A stretch of 64,000 bases of DNA, taken from contig JAQSDU010000020.1 in assembly GCA_029946065.1 (NCBI GenBank), positions 248,001-312,000 on the forward strand, given 5' to 3'. Under the pieces are notes generated by a model. It made no database searches and was not told the origin of the DNA. It worked only from the letters and a program-made list of their open reading frames with translations. Below, in pieces: positions 10,201 to 17,409 of the stretch. The first letter of the stretch is position 1. Each line of letters begins with the position of its first letter. A program made the position numbers and the translations under genes. The DNA comes from Flavobacterium sp. Lineage in GTDB: Bacteria; Bacteroidota; Bacteroidia; Flavobacteriales; Flavobacteriaceae.

Positions 10201-11162
10201 GAAGCGCTGCAAATAGCCCTTACATAATAAATATATTGCGTTGCCGGCGAGAGCCCCGTTATCGTATAAGGATTGGATAAAGCCAAATAATAGGGAGCGG
10301 CATTATTTAATGGTGTTCCATTCACTGGAGCGGGACCACCCACAGGAACAGCATAAACTTCCCAGGATGTGGCATTTCCCGTTTCTGTCCATGACAGTTG
10401 GGATGAAGTCTGCGTTGTTGAATCGGTAATTATGGTAGCAGATGTGGGTTTCGGGCATGAAGGCGGTGTACAATTTCCAGTATTTTCGTGTAAAACAGAC
10501 AAAGGTGTTCCTTGTCCCGGCAGTTTTGTATATATGATATCTGTAAATGGGTTTTGGATCGAAAAGCCAATTTCATCAGGTGCAGTTCCTGCAATACTCC
10601 AATACAAATCAAAAGGTACATTTGAACATAAAGCGACTGTCACCGTTGTAGGTCCAGGTCCGGAAATGGTGGCACCTATAGTTGCGACGATGATACCGTT
10701 CTGCCTTACCTGCATCCTTCCGCCATTCCAGCCATTTGCGCCAGCATCTGTTAAAATAAACTTGTAGTTGCATTTATCCTCAGGGGCACAAGTCTGCGTG
10801 AAAAAAAGAAACGGCCCAGCCCAACTGCTTAATTCATCAGCAGCACAATGCGTCCTAACGTATGTATAATAGATGGTCGCATTAGACAAATTAGGAATAA
10901 CATTTGTCGTTGTAGTAGTGTTTATGAGTATTGTGCCGTTTCCGACGACAGGATCTACCGATGGAGTTTCGGGAGTTATCGGTCCTGGAATAAGGATGAT
11001 ATCCCATGAAATATAATTTGCATTAGCAGGGGCAAATGAAATAGTAGCACTTGTGGTACTTACCGCTGATGCTGATAGTTGCGTTGGCGGATCGCATTGT
11101 GCTATCGAAAATTGGATCGCACTGAAAAGCGACAAAATGCTGAAGAGTATTTGTTTTTTCAT
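7212..11162 (-). CDS. T9SS-secreted multidomain surface protein with choice-of-anchor L domain (paralogue)
   Basis: A 1316-residue exported protein. The signal peptide (MKKQILFSILSLFSAIQF...AQ) is followed by a fibronectin III-like repeat and an aromatic domain with DAGANGWNG, related to the DGWNG domain of the neighbouring protein. Another fibronectin-like repeat and two pre-peptidase-like beta domains follow; each of these starts near N-D-(E/D)-C-A and contains DDD/EDDD-(I/V)WF(S/T)F (about residues 340-600). Next come the choice-of-anchor L domain (QLVTNVLLNNPC, NITSSTGTNFASVNGIGSF), the DUF7619/DUF11-like domain (YDPNNKLESHG) and the T9SS type A sorting domain (YPNPAS, LSKGIYMIEI). From the anchor L domain onward it is closely similar to the 3694-7074 product, so the pair arose by duplication. 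The function is unknown; a surface or adhesion role is inferred. The extra pre-peptidase-like domains distinguish it. Confidence 0.85.
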   Translation of the reverse strand: MKKQILFSILSLFSAIQFSIAQCDPPTQLSASAVSTTSATISFAPANANYISWDIILIPGPITPETPSVDPVVGNGTILINTTTTTNVIPNLSNATIYYTYVRTHCAADELSSWAGPFLFFTQTCAPEDKCNYKFILTDAGANGWNGGRMQVRQNGIIVATIGATISGPGPTTVTVALCSNVPFDLYWSIAGTAPDEIGFSIQNPFTDIIYTKLPGQGTPLSVLHENTGNCTPPSCPKPTSATIITDSTTQTSSQLSWTETGNATSWEVYAVPVGGPAPVNGTPLNNAAPYYLALSNPYTITGLSPATQYIYYVRAICSASDISTWNILNPKTFTTKPINDECANAFSVPVNPTRTSTELIHSSTLGATRSLPNTNPVCQGNTDDDIWFSFTATSTIHIITLSNVTGSTTDVNHTLYAGTDCANLVQLYCSNPNVSVATNLIPGMTYKIRVYTNGGNVSQSANFDLAITTPPPVSNDDCATATVIIPSDNPNCGSPVSSSLTGATASANETSCAGTEDDDVWFTFVANGTGQIITISNIAGTTLDLTQSLYLADGCNLALVNCNQEDVNVVMNLTPGQTYKIRVWSVSNIAEDVTFDICIRKIATPLTTSTEMTPQQLVTNVLLNNPCTTVSNITSSTGTNFASVNGIGSFGNSPFPLSSGIVLSSGNVLNIPGPNLTTMSAGTADWPGDQDLNTIIGAATSISMNSQNASVLEFDFSTPTAYMSFNYIFASEEYGSFQCSFSDAFAFLLTDLETNITKNLAVIPGTTTPVSVITIRDQQYNTSCESQNSTYFDNYFYDDVYATGMNFNGQTKLMTAASDIIPNHPYHIKLVVADRQDSAFDSAVFIQAGSFASGPPQCTDKLQLVAFLDSNANGTRDDGESDFTYGNFVYQINDTGAFNNISSPLGLYTIYDDNPSDSYDFSFTINPEYSAYFASSAAGYNNITITTGSGTQTLYFPIMLTQSYNDVSVSIIPVTTPVPGSTYTNKIIYKNLGIATTSGTLSFTAAPLATITSVTQSTTLSSTGFTYNFSNLGPYETRYDLVTMTLPAIPAANIGDLITNSATISAPSNDINIANNAFTNTQVAVAAYDPNNKLESHGSKIGINQFSQNDYLFYTINFQNTGTAHASNVRLEDLLDAQLDETSIRMVSASHNYIMERVNNNVIWKFDYIQLPGIAENETLSKGYVTFMIKLKPGFAAGDIIPNSANIYFDTNPAITTNIFETELVTTLKNTDFTSENLIVYPNPASEMVQISLVNTTNSIENITLYDLLGKTIKTVKSIDAKQTALDISRLSKGIYMIEIITNNKFREVRKLVVQ

Positions 11163-11181
11163 TGATGAACTGATTTTGTTT

Positions 11182-11189
11182 CAAATATA
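11182..11189 (-). promoter_or_regulatory. Bacteroidota -7 box (TATATTTG)
   Basis: TATATTTG on the minus strand, 19 bp before the ATG of the 7212-11162 gene, matches TAnnTTTG exactly. The -33 element is weak (TTA in place of TTG, about 20 bp upstream). The position and flanks resemble the box in front of the paralogue at 7096-7103. Confidence 0.5.
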
Positions 11190-11280
11190 ACTGATTCTGA
11201 AATGTTTAAGCTATTACGTGTATATTTATTGCGTACTATTTGATGTAGAATAAAAACTACTATACGCTGCGTCATTTCGA

Positions 11281-12495
11281 TTATCTTATGATGGAATCTG
11301 CCACAATAAACCCGCTTGTCCACGCATTCTGAAAATTAAAACCACCGGTAATGGCATCAATATTTACAATTTCACCAGCAAAATAAAGGTTTTGGCGCAA
11401 CTTGCTTTCCATGGTTTTAAAGTTGATTTCCTTTAAATCAATCCCGCCCGCAGTGACAAATTCTTCTTTAAAAGTGCTTTTTCCATTCACCTGAAAAGCC
11501 CCATTCGTTAATTGATTGGCAAGATTTTGAACTTGTATTTTTGACAAATCCGCCCACTTGGTTTCGCCGTTAATTCCTGAAGCCAAAACCAGACTTTCCC
11601 ACAAACGATTCGGGAACTCAAATGGAGATTTTTTAGCGACTGCTTTTTTGGAATGTTCCAATTTTAAATCTTTGAGGGTTTTTTCGCAATCTTCCAAATC
11701 TATATCTTTAAGCCAATTGACAAAAATGGTGAACTGGTAATTTTTTTCAAATAAAACGCGAGCGCCCCAAGCCGATAATTTCAAAATTGCCGGACCGCTC
11801 ATACCCCAATGCGTCACCAATAGTGGACCGGTGGAAGTGAGTTTAGTGTCTTTTACCTTTACAGCAACCAATGCCGAAACACCAGGTAATTCCTTAATTC
11901 TCGGGTCTTTTATGTTGAAAGTAAATAACGACGGTACCGGACTCACAATCGCATGGCCAAAAGTTTGTAACATTTCCCAAATTTTCGGATTGCTGCCTGT
12001 AGCAAGAATGAGTTTTTCGGAGATGAAAGTTTCGCTTTGGGTTTCGATTTTCCAGAAGTCGTTTTTTTTGAATATGGATTGCACACTTTGTCCCGTTAAA
12101 ACTGAAATCCCGAGTTTTTGCGTCGCCTTTATAAAACAATCAATAATAGTTTGTGATGAATTTGATACTGGAAATATTCTGCCGTCATCCTCAATTTTTA
12201 ATTCGACGCCATGTTTTTCAAACCATTCAATCGTATCACCCGAACAAAATTGATGAAAGGGTCCACGCAGTTCTTTTTCGCCACGCGGATAAAATTTCAC
12301 AAGTTCATTCGGCTCAAAACAAGCGTGTGTGACATTGCACCTGCCACCACCGGAAATTCTGACTTTCGTCAACACTTCCTTGCCGCGTTCAAGAATGGCG
12401 ACTTTGAGTTTAGGGTTTTTCTCAACAATATTAATCGCTGTAAAAAATCCCGCTGCGCCGCCGCCAACGATAATGATGTCGAAATTCTGGTTCAT
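11281..12495 (-). CDS. NAD(P)/FAD-dependent oxidoreductase, BaiN/HI0933 (YhiN) family
   Basis: A flavoprotein of the HI0933-like family, 404 residues, the usual size. The N-terminus has an FAD-binding Rossmann motif, VGGGAAGFFTA (residues 9-19). The family-specific RISGGGRCNVTH motif is near residues 48-59, and LATGSNPK near 166 marks the second nucleotide-binding segment. The C-terminal signature ITGGFNFQNAWTSGF (about 385) closes the FAD site. The physiological substrate of most family members is unknown; a few act on steroid-like substrates, which should not be assumed here. There is no signal peptide, so it is cytoplasmic. The start overlaps the stop of the GDPD gene upstream by four bases (ATGA), suggesting a two-gene operon. 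Confidence 0.9.
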   Translation of the reverse strand: MNQNFDIIIVGGGAAGFFTAINIVEKNPKLKVAILERGKEVLTKVRISGGGRCNVTHACFEPNELVKFYPRGEKELRGPFHQFCSGDTIEWFEKHGVELKIEDDGRIFPVSNSSQTIIDCFIKATQKLGISVLTGQSVQSIFKKNDFWKIETQSETFISEKLILATGSNPKIWEMLQTFGHAIVSPVPSLFTFNIKDPRIKELPGVSALVAVKVKDTKLTSTGPLLVTHWGMSGPAILKLSAWGARVLFEKNYQFTIFVNWLKDIDLEDCEKTLKDLKLEHSKKAVAKKSPFEFPNRLWESLVLASGINGETKWADLSKIQVQNLANQLTNGAFQVNGKSTFKEEFVTAGGIDLKEINFKTMESKLRQNLYFAGEIVNIDAITGGFNFQNAWTSGFIVADSIIR

Positions 12496-13181
12496 ATACT
12501 GTCAGGGAAATCGGTGATGATTCCGTTTACGTTAAAAGATTTTATCCTGTCGATGTCTTCCGGTTCGTTAATTGTCCAAGGAAATACACCGAAGCCTTTT
12601 GCCTGCATTTGTGCTACATTTTCTGCCGTAATCAAATGAAAATATGGATGTATGGTTGCTGCTTTGATGTATTCCGAAAAACCGATTGCGAGTTCTAAAT
12701 TTGTTTCTGTTAAAACGCCTAAAGGAATTTTCGGATTCCAATTACTGATTTCCTGCAACGCATTCCAATCGAAAGAAGAAACTATGAAATGTTCATATTT
12801 CCAATCTTTTTTCGCAACGTATTTTTCAATAATGGCAGTTACAGGTTTTGCGGCTGTTGCTACTTTTAACTCAATATTGATAAGACATTTTTTATCGATT
12901 AAATCAAAAACTTCATTTAACGTCGGAATGCTTTCCGAGACATCAATGCGAAAATTTTTAAGTGCTGCCAAAGATAAATCTTTTACAGCTCCTTTTCCGT
13001 TGGTCGTTCTGTCAATAGAATGGTCGTGCATCACGATAATTTCGTTATCGGCACTTAAATGCACGTCGAGTTCGATGCCGTCGGCGTTCATTTCAAGGCT
13101 TTTCCGGAAACTTAATAAAGTGTTTTCTGGGAAATGGCCTTTGGCACCGCGATGTCCGATTGTCATGATTTTGTGCATCAT
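12492..13181 (-). CDS. Glycerophosphodiester phosphodiesterase family protein
   Basis: This gene is predicted to hydrolyse glycerophosphodiesters to glycerol 3-phosphate and an alcohol. The 229-residue TIM-barrel protein shows the complete GDPD signature: GHRGAKGHFPENT at residues 9-21 (catalytic His10, metal-binding Glu19), ELDVHLSAD with Glu37 and Asp39, and MHDHSIDRTTNGKG with the second catalytic His52. No signal peptide is seen, so it is probably cytoplasmic. It is first in a two-gene unit with the flavoprotein gene and overlaps it by four bases. The start could be either of two adjacent methionines (MM). The protein is compact, without extra domains. Confidence 0.92.
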   Translation of the reverse strand: MMHKIMTIGHRGAKGHFPENTLLSFRKSLEMNADGIELDVHLSADNEIIVMHDHSIDRTTNGKGAVKDLSLAALKNFRIDVSESIPTLNEVFDLIDKKCLINIELKVATAAKPVTAIIEKYVAKKDWKYEHFIVSSFDWNALQEISNWNPKIPLGVLTETNLELAIGFSEYIKAATIHPYFHLITAENVAQMQAKGFGVFPWTINEPEDIDRIKSFNVNGIITDFPDSI

Positions 13182-13211
13182 AAAGATTTATCGCAAAGGT
13201 AGCAAAGAAAA

Positions 13212-13254
13212 ACCGCAAAATTCCTGAAGAATAAACTTCAAAAAACTTTGCGGT
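13212..13254. repeat. Imperfect inverted repeat ACCGCAAA/TTTGCGGT
   Basis: Perfect 8-bp outer arms (13212-13219 and 13247-13254) with a shorter inner GAAG/CTTC pair form a long imperfect hairpin between the last amylase gene of the glucan operon and the GDPD gene. There is no clear T-run for the minus-strand transcript. The string CTTTGCGGTAAA recurs at about 17375 between two other genes of the same operon. Confidence 0.55.
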
Positions 13255-13278
13255 AAACTTTATCTGCTTTTCGGTAAA

Positions 13279-14937
13279 TTATTTTTTTTCAAGCAAAACA
13301 ATAGTGAACTCAGAATCAATAGTCACTTTTCCGTCAACAACAGTCACTTTTTTTCCAGAATAAAAATCTTTCAGTTTTGTGCCATCGGCAAACATTCCGC
13401 CAACCGTAATTTCCTTTTTTCCTGTTGGCAAATCCAGCCCAATAACAACATTATCTTTAAAGTCGTCTTTTGAGAAAGAGCGTGTAAAAACATAAGGTGT
13501 ATCGGAAATCTTTTGATGAACACCAGCGCCAACGGCAGGATGATTTCTTCTGAATTGTCCGAGTTTTTGCCAATGCAAAAGTGTTTCTTTTGTTTTAGAA
13601 TCTGATTTGATGTCTTCCCAATTCATAAAAGAACGCAATGTTGCGTCGCCAACTGCTCCAGGAACTACGAGAGAACGTGCGCTTTCATCGCCATAATAAA
13701 CTTGTGAAATTCCCGGTGTCAGCAATAATTTCGTCCCGCTTTCGAAGCTTTTTTCACGTTTGGCATCGAACGGTCCGCCGTCGTCATGGGAAGATAAATA
13801 ATTCAACACACTAAAACCTTTGAGTTCATTGTTAAGTTTTCCGGAGTATTTTGCGAACATAAATTCATAGTCTTTTTTCGCATCCCATTTGAACTCAAAA
13901 TTGATCATATTGTCAAAGCCGTTTTTGAAGTAATTGACTTTCTTGTCGCCAAAATCAAAATCTTGTCCGCCACTAATGCCGTAATTATACACTTCGGCAA
14001 TTGTATAAAACTTGTTATCATCGAGCACTTTTTTCGGGTTATTTTTCTTCCAATTGTCGAAAGCATATTGGCATTGCGTTTTGAAATCTGCCCAAACATC
14101 TTCGTTGGTGTGTTTTACTGTATCTGCACGATAGCCATCAATACCAAAGTCATTCACATAATCGCTTAGCCATTTGATGATGTAATATTTCGGCGCTCTT
14201 GGATAACCTGTTCGTTTAAAGAAATCATCGAGTTCCTTCATTTCTTGTTCGTAACGGCCTTCGATTTTCCATTTTTCTGCTAAGAATTGCGGAATTTCAA
14301 CATTGGCATTGCTTTCTGTTTTTACGTCGGGTAAGTTGGCAACTAAAGTACACGCAGTTGTACCATTAAATGTTTTGTAGTCGCATTGCGGTCCGGTGCG
14401 TACCCATTCTTCGGGCCAAACAGTGTCTATAGTCGTAACCGGGCCAGTGTGGTTGATAACGCCGTCTAAAACAATTCGAATGCCTTTCTTGTGTGCTTTT
14501 TTTACCAATTCAGCCAAGTCTTTTTCGGTTCCGAAATTCGGATCGAGTTTTGTCCAATCGCGTGCCCAATAACCGTGAAATCCATAGCTCATACCCGTAC
14601 CTTCGTCCACACCATCGTGAATTTGCTCTACAATTGGCGTGAACCAAATTGCATTGATACCGAGTTTCTCAAAATAACCATCATCCAGTTTTTTGATGAT
14701 GCCTTTGATATCGCCGCCTTCAAAACCGCGCAGTTTTCCGGTGGGTTTATTTCTTTCAAAATTCACGTCGTTTGATGTGTCGCCGTTATAAAATCGGTCT
14801 GTCAAAAGGAAATATAAATTAGCTCCTTCCCAAACGAAAGGCGTGTTTTTGGTGGGTTTGTGATTTTTCATTTGTGCTGTTGAAAATGCAGGAATCATTA
14901 ACATAAATGTAAGGGGTAAAAAAAGAAGTTTTCTCAT
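13279..14937 (-). CDS. GH13 alpha-amylase family protein, exported
   Basis: An exported glycoside hydrolase of family 13 that cuts alpha-1,4-glucans. The protein is 552 residues from the chosen start, which begins a signal peptide (MRKLLFLPLTFMLMIPAFSTAQ). An ATG 29 codons upstream lies inside the GH31 gene and gives a charged leader, so I rejected it. The catalytic residues are visible: nucleophile Asp272 in GYRADTVKHTN, acid/base Glu315 in TIAEVYNYG and the transition-state Asp385 in YLSSHDDGG. The barrel start (FLLTDRFYNGD) and a C-terminal beta domain are present. There is no T9SS domain, so the enzyme is probably periplasmic. The start overlaps the stop of the GH31 gene (TAATG), implying coupled translation. 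It is the last gene of the minus-strand glucan operon. Confidence 0.93.
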   Translation of the reverse strand: MRKLLFLPLTFMLMIPAFSTAQMKNHKPTKNTPFVWEGANLYFLLTDRFYNGDTSNDVNFERNKPTGKLRGFEGGDIKGIIKKLDDGYFEKLGINAIWFTPIVEQIHDGVDEGTGMSYGFHGYWARDWTKLDPNFGTEKDLAELVKKAHKKGIRIVLDGVINHTGPVTTIDTVWPEEWVRTGPQCDYKTFNGTTACTLVANLPDVKTESNANVEIPQFLAEKWKIEGRYEQEMKELDDFFKRTGYPRAPKYYIIKWLSDYVNDFGIDGYRADTVKHTNEDVWADFKTQCQYAFDNWKKNNPKKVLDDNKFYTIAEVYNYGISGGQDFDFGDKKVNYFKNGFDNMINFEFKWDAKKDYEFMFAKYSGKLNNELKGFSVLNYLSSHDDGGPFDAKREKSFESGTKLLLTPGISQVYYGDESARSLVVPGAVGDATLRSFMNWEDIKSDSKTKETLLHWQKLGQFRRNHPAVGAGVHQKISDTPYVFTRSFSKDDFKDNVVIGLDLPTGKKEITVGGMFADGTKLKDFYSGKKVTVVDGKVTIDSEFTIVLLEKK

Positions 14938-17318
14938 TATTTTGTTAATTGAACGGTTATGGTTTTTGATTTTTTTCTCTCGTATTTGAAATTGACGACT
15001 AACATATTGCATTTTTTGTCCCATTTTGATTTGACTTTTTTGCCGTCTATGGTCGTTTTTTGAGGTTTTGCTGTAATATTGTGAATGATTAAGGTAAATT
15101 TCCGATCGAGTTCAATCATCTTTTCGCCTTTTTCGTTGCTGATATTGATTGTAATTTTTTCACCAGTTGCTTTTGCATTGAAATGCATCAATTCGTATCG
15201 GCCTTTTTCATAAGCGTCAGGTGTTTCGCCATCGTCGTTATATAAATGTCCTTCAGATTTTGGTGTGTTTTCATCAAAATAATAATGCAATTCTATGTTT
15301 TGCGTGGTGTAATCACGTGTATTTTGCACCAAGTTGACCATTGGCAGAAATGCGCCTGCGCGAACAAAAACCGGAATGTGGTCTTCTGAAAGCTTGATTT
15401 TTTCCGTAACTCCGTTGTCGTGTTTTGTATCGGAATAGAAATCGTACCAATTCGCAGTATCCGGGAAGTAGATTTCTTTGGCTTTTTGTCCTGCTTCAGT
15501 AACTGGTGCGACCAATAACGCATCACCCCAGAAATATTCGTCGGAACGTCCCAAAACATTTTTATTCAAAGGTTCTTCAAAAAGCAATGGTCGCATCAAT
15601 GGTGTTCCCTTTTGGTTATTATCGAAGGCGATTGTATAATTATAGGCTAACATCTGATAACGCAATTCGATAGCTTGTTTCGCCAGTTGTTTTGTTTTTT
15701 CCTCACGGTAAACTGGCTCAGCCGGAACTGATTCAGCGGCATGGGGACGGAATATCGGTTGAAAAACGCCATATTGTAACCAACGGACATACAATTCATT
15801 ATCAACATTGTCGCCTGCAAATCCTCCTAAATCGGAGTGCATATAACCCATTCCCTGCATGCCCATTTGTAGGGCAATTTCGAGTTGCGATTTTAGTCCG
15901 CCCCAACTTCTACCCACATCGCCAGACCACGGGATCATGCCAAATCGTTGGGAGCCCGAAAAACCGGCGCGCATTAAAATAAAGGGGCGCTGGTTCGGAA
16001 AATCAGTTTTATAACCTTCCGAAACCAGTTTTGCCCAATTGTGTCCGTAAATATTGTGTACTTCATCTGCCGTTTTTTCACCGTGAAATAATTTTGACGG
16101 ATGCAGTTCAGGTTCACCAAGATCGCCCCACCATCCGGCGACGCCCATTTCTGTGAAATGTTTATAGATATTCCAGAACCAAGTTTTGCCTTGCGGTTGA
16201 AAGATGTCGATTAATCCGGTGTTGCCAAAATAAAAATCATACGTAAAAGGTTTTCCCGTAATATCGGTGGCAAGTATTTTTTTATCGACCGCTTCTTGCC
16301 ATTTTTTGGAAGTGGTGAGCACGAATGGCTCGGTAATCAAAATTGTTTTGATACCTTTCTTCTTCAAATCTGAAATCATTTTTTCAGGATTTGGGAAGTT
16401 GTCCTTGTCGAATTCAAAATTACCTAAAGTCCCTTTGATAGCTGCCCCGAACCAATATAAGTCTAGGATTATTGCGTCCACCGGAATTTTTTCCTTTTCA
16501 AATTTGTCAATGGTTTCGGTTACTTCTTTCTGTGTATGGTAACCAAAACGGCTCGAGAAATTCCCAAAAGCCCATCGCGGTGGCAACGGTTGTTTTCCGG
16601 TTAGTGTGGTATAATTTTCTTCTAAATCTTGCCACGAATCAGCGGCAATTACCTGATAAGTTTTTCTGCCGGAAATGGTTTCGTATGTTAAAGTGTTGTC
16701 TTTTTTACTGTCAAGATCCAAAAATCCGATTGGCGCGTTGTCAAAATGCACCATATACATTTTTGATGAAAGTATGATTGGCATACAAAAATTGAGCAAA
16801 TCAGCACGGTCGCCGTAGCCATATTGCGCCCGGTTGTATAGTTTTAGTCGATTGCCGCGGCGGTTCATTCCAAGTGCACGTGATCCTCCGCCATAAAGCG
16901 CTTCTGTGTTATCAAGATTAAAGTCGATGAGTTCCGTACTGTCTTTTTTGGTATAGCCGTTTTTTTCGGATAAAATTTCGCTGCTGCGATTAAAGTAAAT
17001 AATTTTGAAAGGCGATTTTTCAATGATGATTTTAATTCCCGGCGTAAAAATATCTAGTGCTTTCTGGCTTTCGGTAAATTTTGCTTCCACATTGGATGTC
17101 ACTGGAATTATGGCATATGAATCTGGATTGAAACTTTCTCCTTTTGGAATAAAGGAAGTTTCGGCAATTTTATCATTGATGATCTTGATTTCATATGCAC
17201 CATCTGAAACTTTTAACTTCAGCGTGTTGTCTTCCCATTGACAGGATTGGTAGATTCTGTTGGGATTTTGGGCTACACTAGCGTATGTAAAAAGTATAAA
17301 AAATAAGAGTTTTTTCAT
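14937..17318 (-). CDS. GH31 alpha-glucosidase with DUF5110 domain, exported
   Basis: A family 31 glycoside hydrolase predicted to release glucose from the non-reducing ends of maltodextrins. The chosen start (MKKLLFFILFTYASVAQ) provides a signal peptide and gives 793 residues; the eight upstream codons are ignored. The domain order is N-terminal beta-sandwich, catalytic barrel (about 245-570) and a C-terminal region with a DUF5110-like segment (YYFDENTPKSEGHLYNDDGE). The nucleophile is Asp399 in GWWGDLGEPELH and the acid/base is Asp467 in PWSGDVGRSW. RWAFGNFSSRFGY begins the barrel. It lacks a T9SS domain, so a periplasmic location is inferred. It is 91 bp downstream of the SusA-like amylase gene and overlaps the next GH13 gene by one base. 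The exact linkage preference (alpha-1,4 or alpha-1,6) cannot be set from sequence. Confidence 0.93.
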   Translation of the reverse strand: MKKLLFFILFTYASVAQNPNRIYQSCQWEDNTLKLKVSDGAYEIKIINDKIAETSFIPKGESFNPDSYAIIPVTSNVEAKFTESQKALDIFTPGIKIIIEKSPFKIIYFNRSSEILSEKNGYTKKDSTELIDFNLDNTEALYGGGSRALGMNRRGNRLKLYNRAQYGYGDRADLLNFCMPIILSSKMYMVHFDNAPIGFLDLDSKKDNTLTYETISGRKTYQVIAADSWQDLEENYTTLTGKQPLPPRWAFGNFSSRFGYHTQKEVTETIDKFEKEKIPVDAIILDLYWFGAAIKGTLGNFEFDKDNFPNPEKMISDLKKKGIKTILITEPFVLTTSKKWQEAVDKKILATDITGKPFTYDFYFGNTGLIDIFQPQGKTWFWNIYKHFTEMGVAGWWGDLGEPELHPSKLFHGEKTADEVHNIYGHNWAKLVSEGYKTDFPNQRPFILMRAGFSGSQRFGMIPWSGDVGRSWGGLKSQLEIALQMGMQGMGYMHSDLGGFAGDNVDNELYVRWLQYGVFQPIFRPHAAESVPAEPVYREEKTKQLAKQAIELRYQMLAYNYTIAFDNNQKGTPLMRPLLFEEPLNKNVLGRSDEYFWGDALLVAPVTEAGQKAKEIYFPDTANWYDFYSDTKHDNGVTEKIKLSEDHIPVFVRAGAFLPMVNLVQNTRDYTTQNIELHYYFDENTPKSEGHLYNDDGETPDAYEKGRYELMHFNAKATGEKITINISNEKGEKMIELDRKFTLIIHNITAKPQKTTIDGKKVKSKWDKKCNMLVVNFKYERKKSKTITVQLTK

Positions 17319-17409
17319 TTTTTGGTATTTTTTGAACTGCAAAGTGTGCTAAGTTTCTCGCGAAGGCTTTGAAGCTTTGCGGTAAAATTTATAAGTTCAA
17401 TAATTCGAC

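Noticed and set aside
14938..15024. N-terminal extension of the GH13 amylase by 29 residues
   Set aside because: It lies inside the GH31 gene, is highly charged and would hide the obvious signal peptide that begins at the TAATG overlap.
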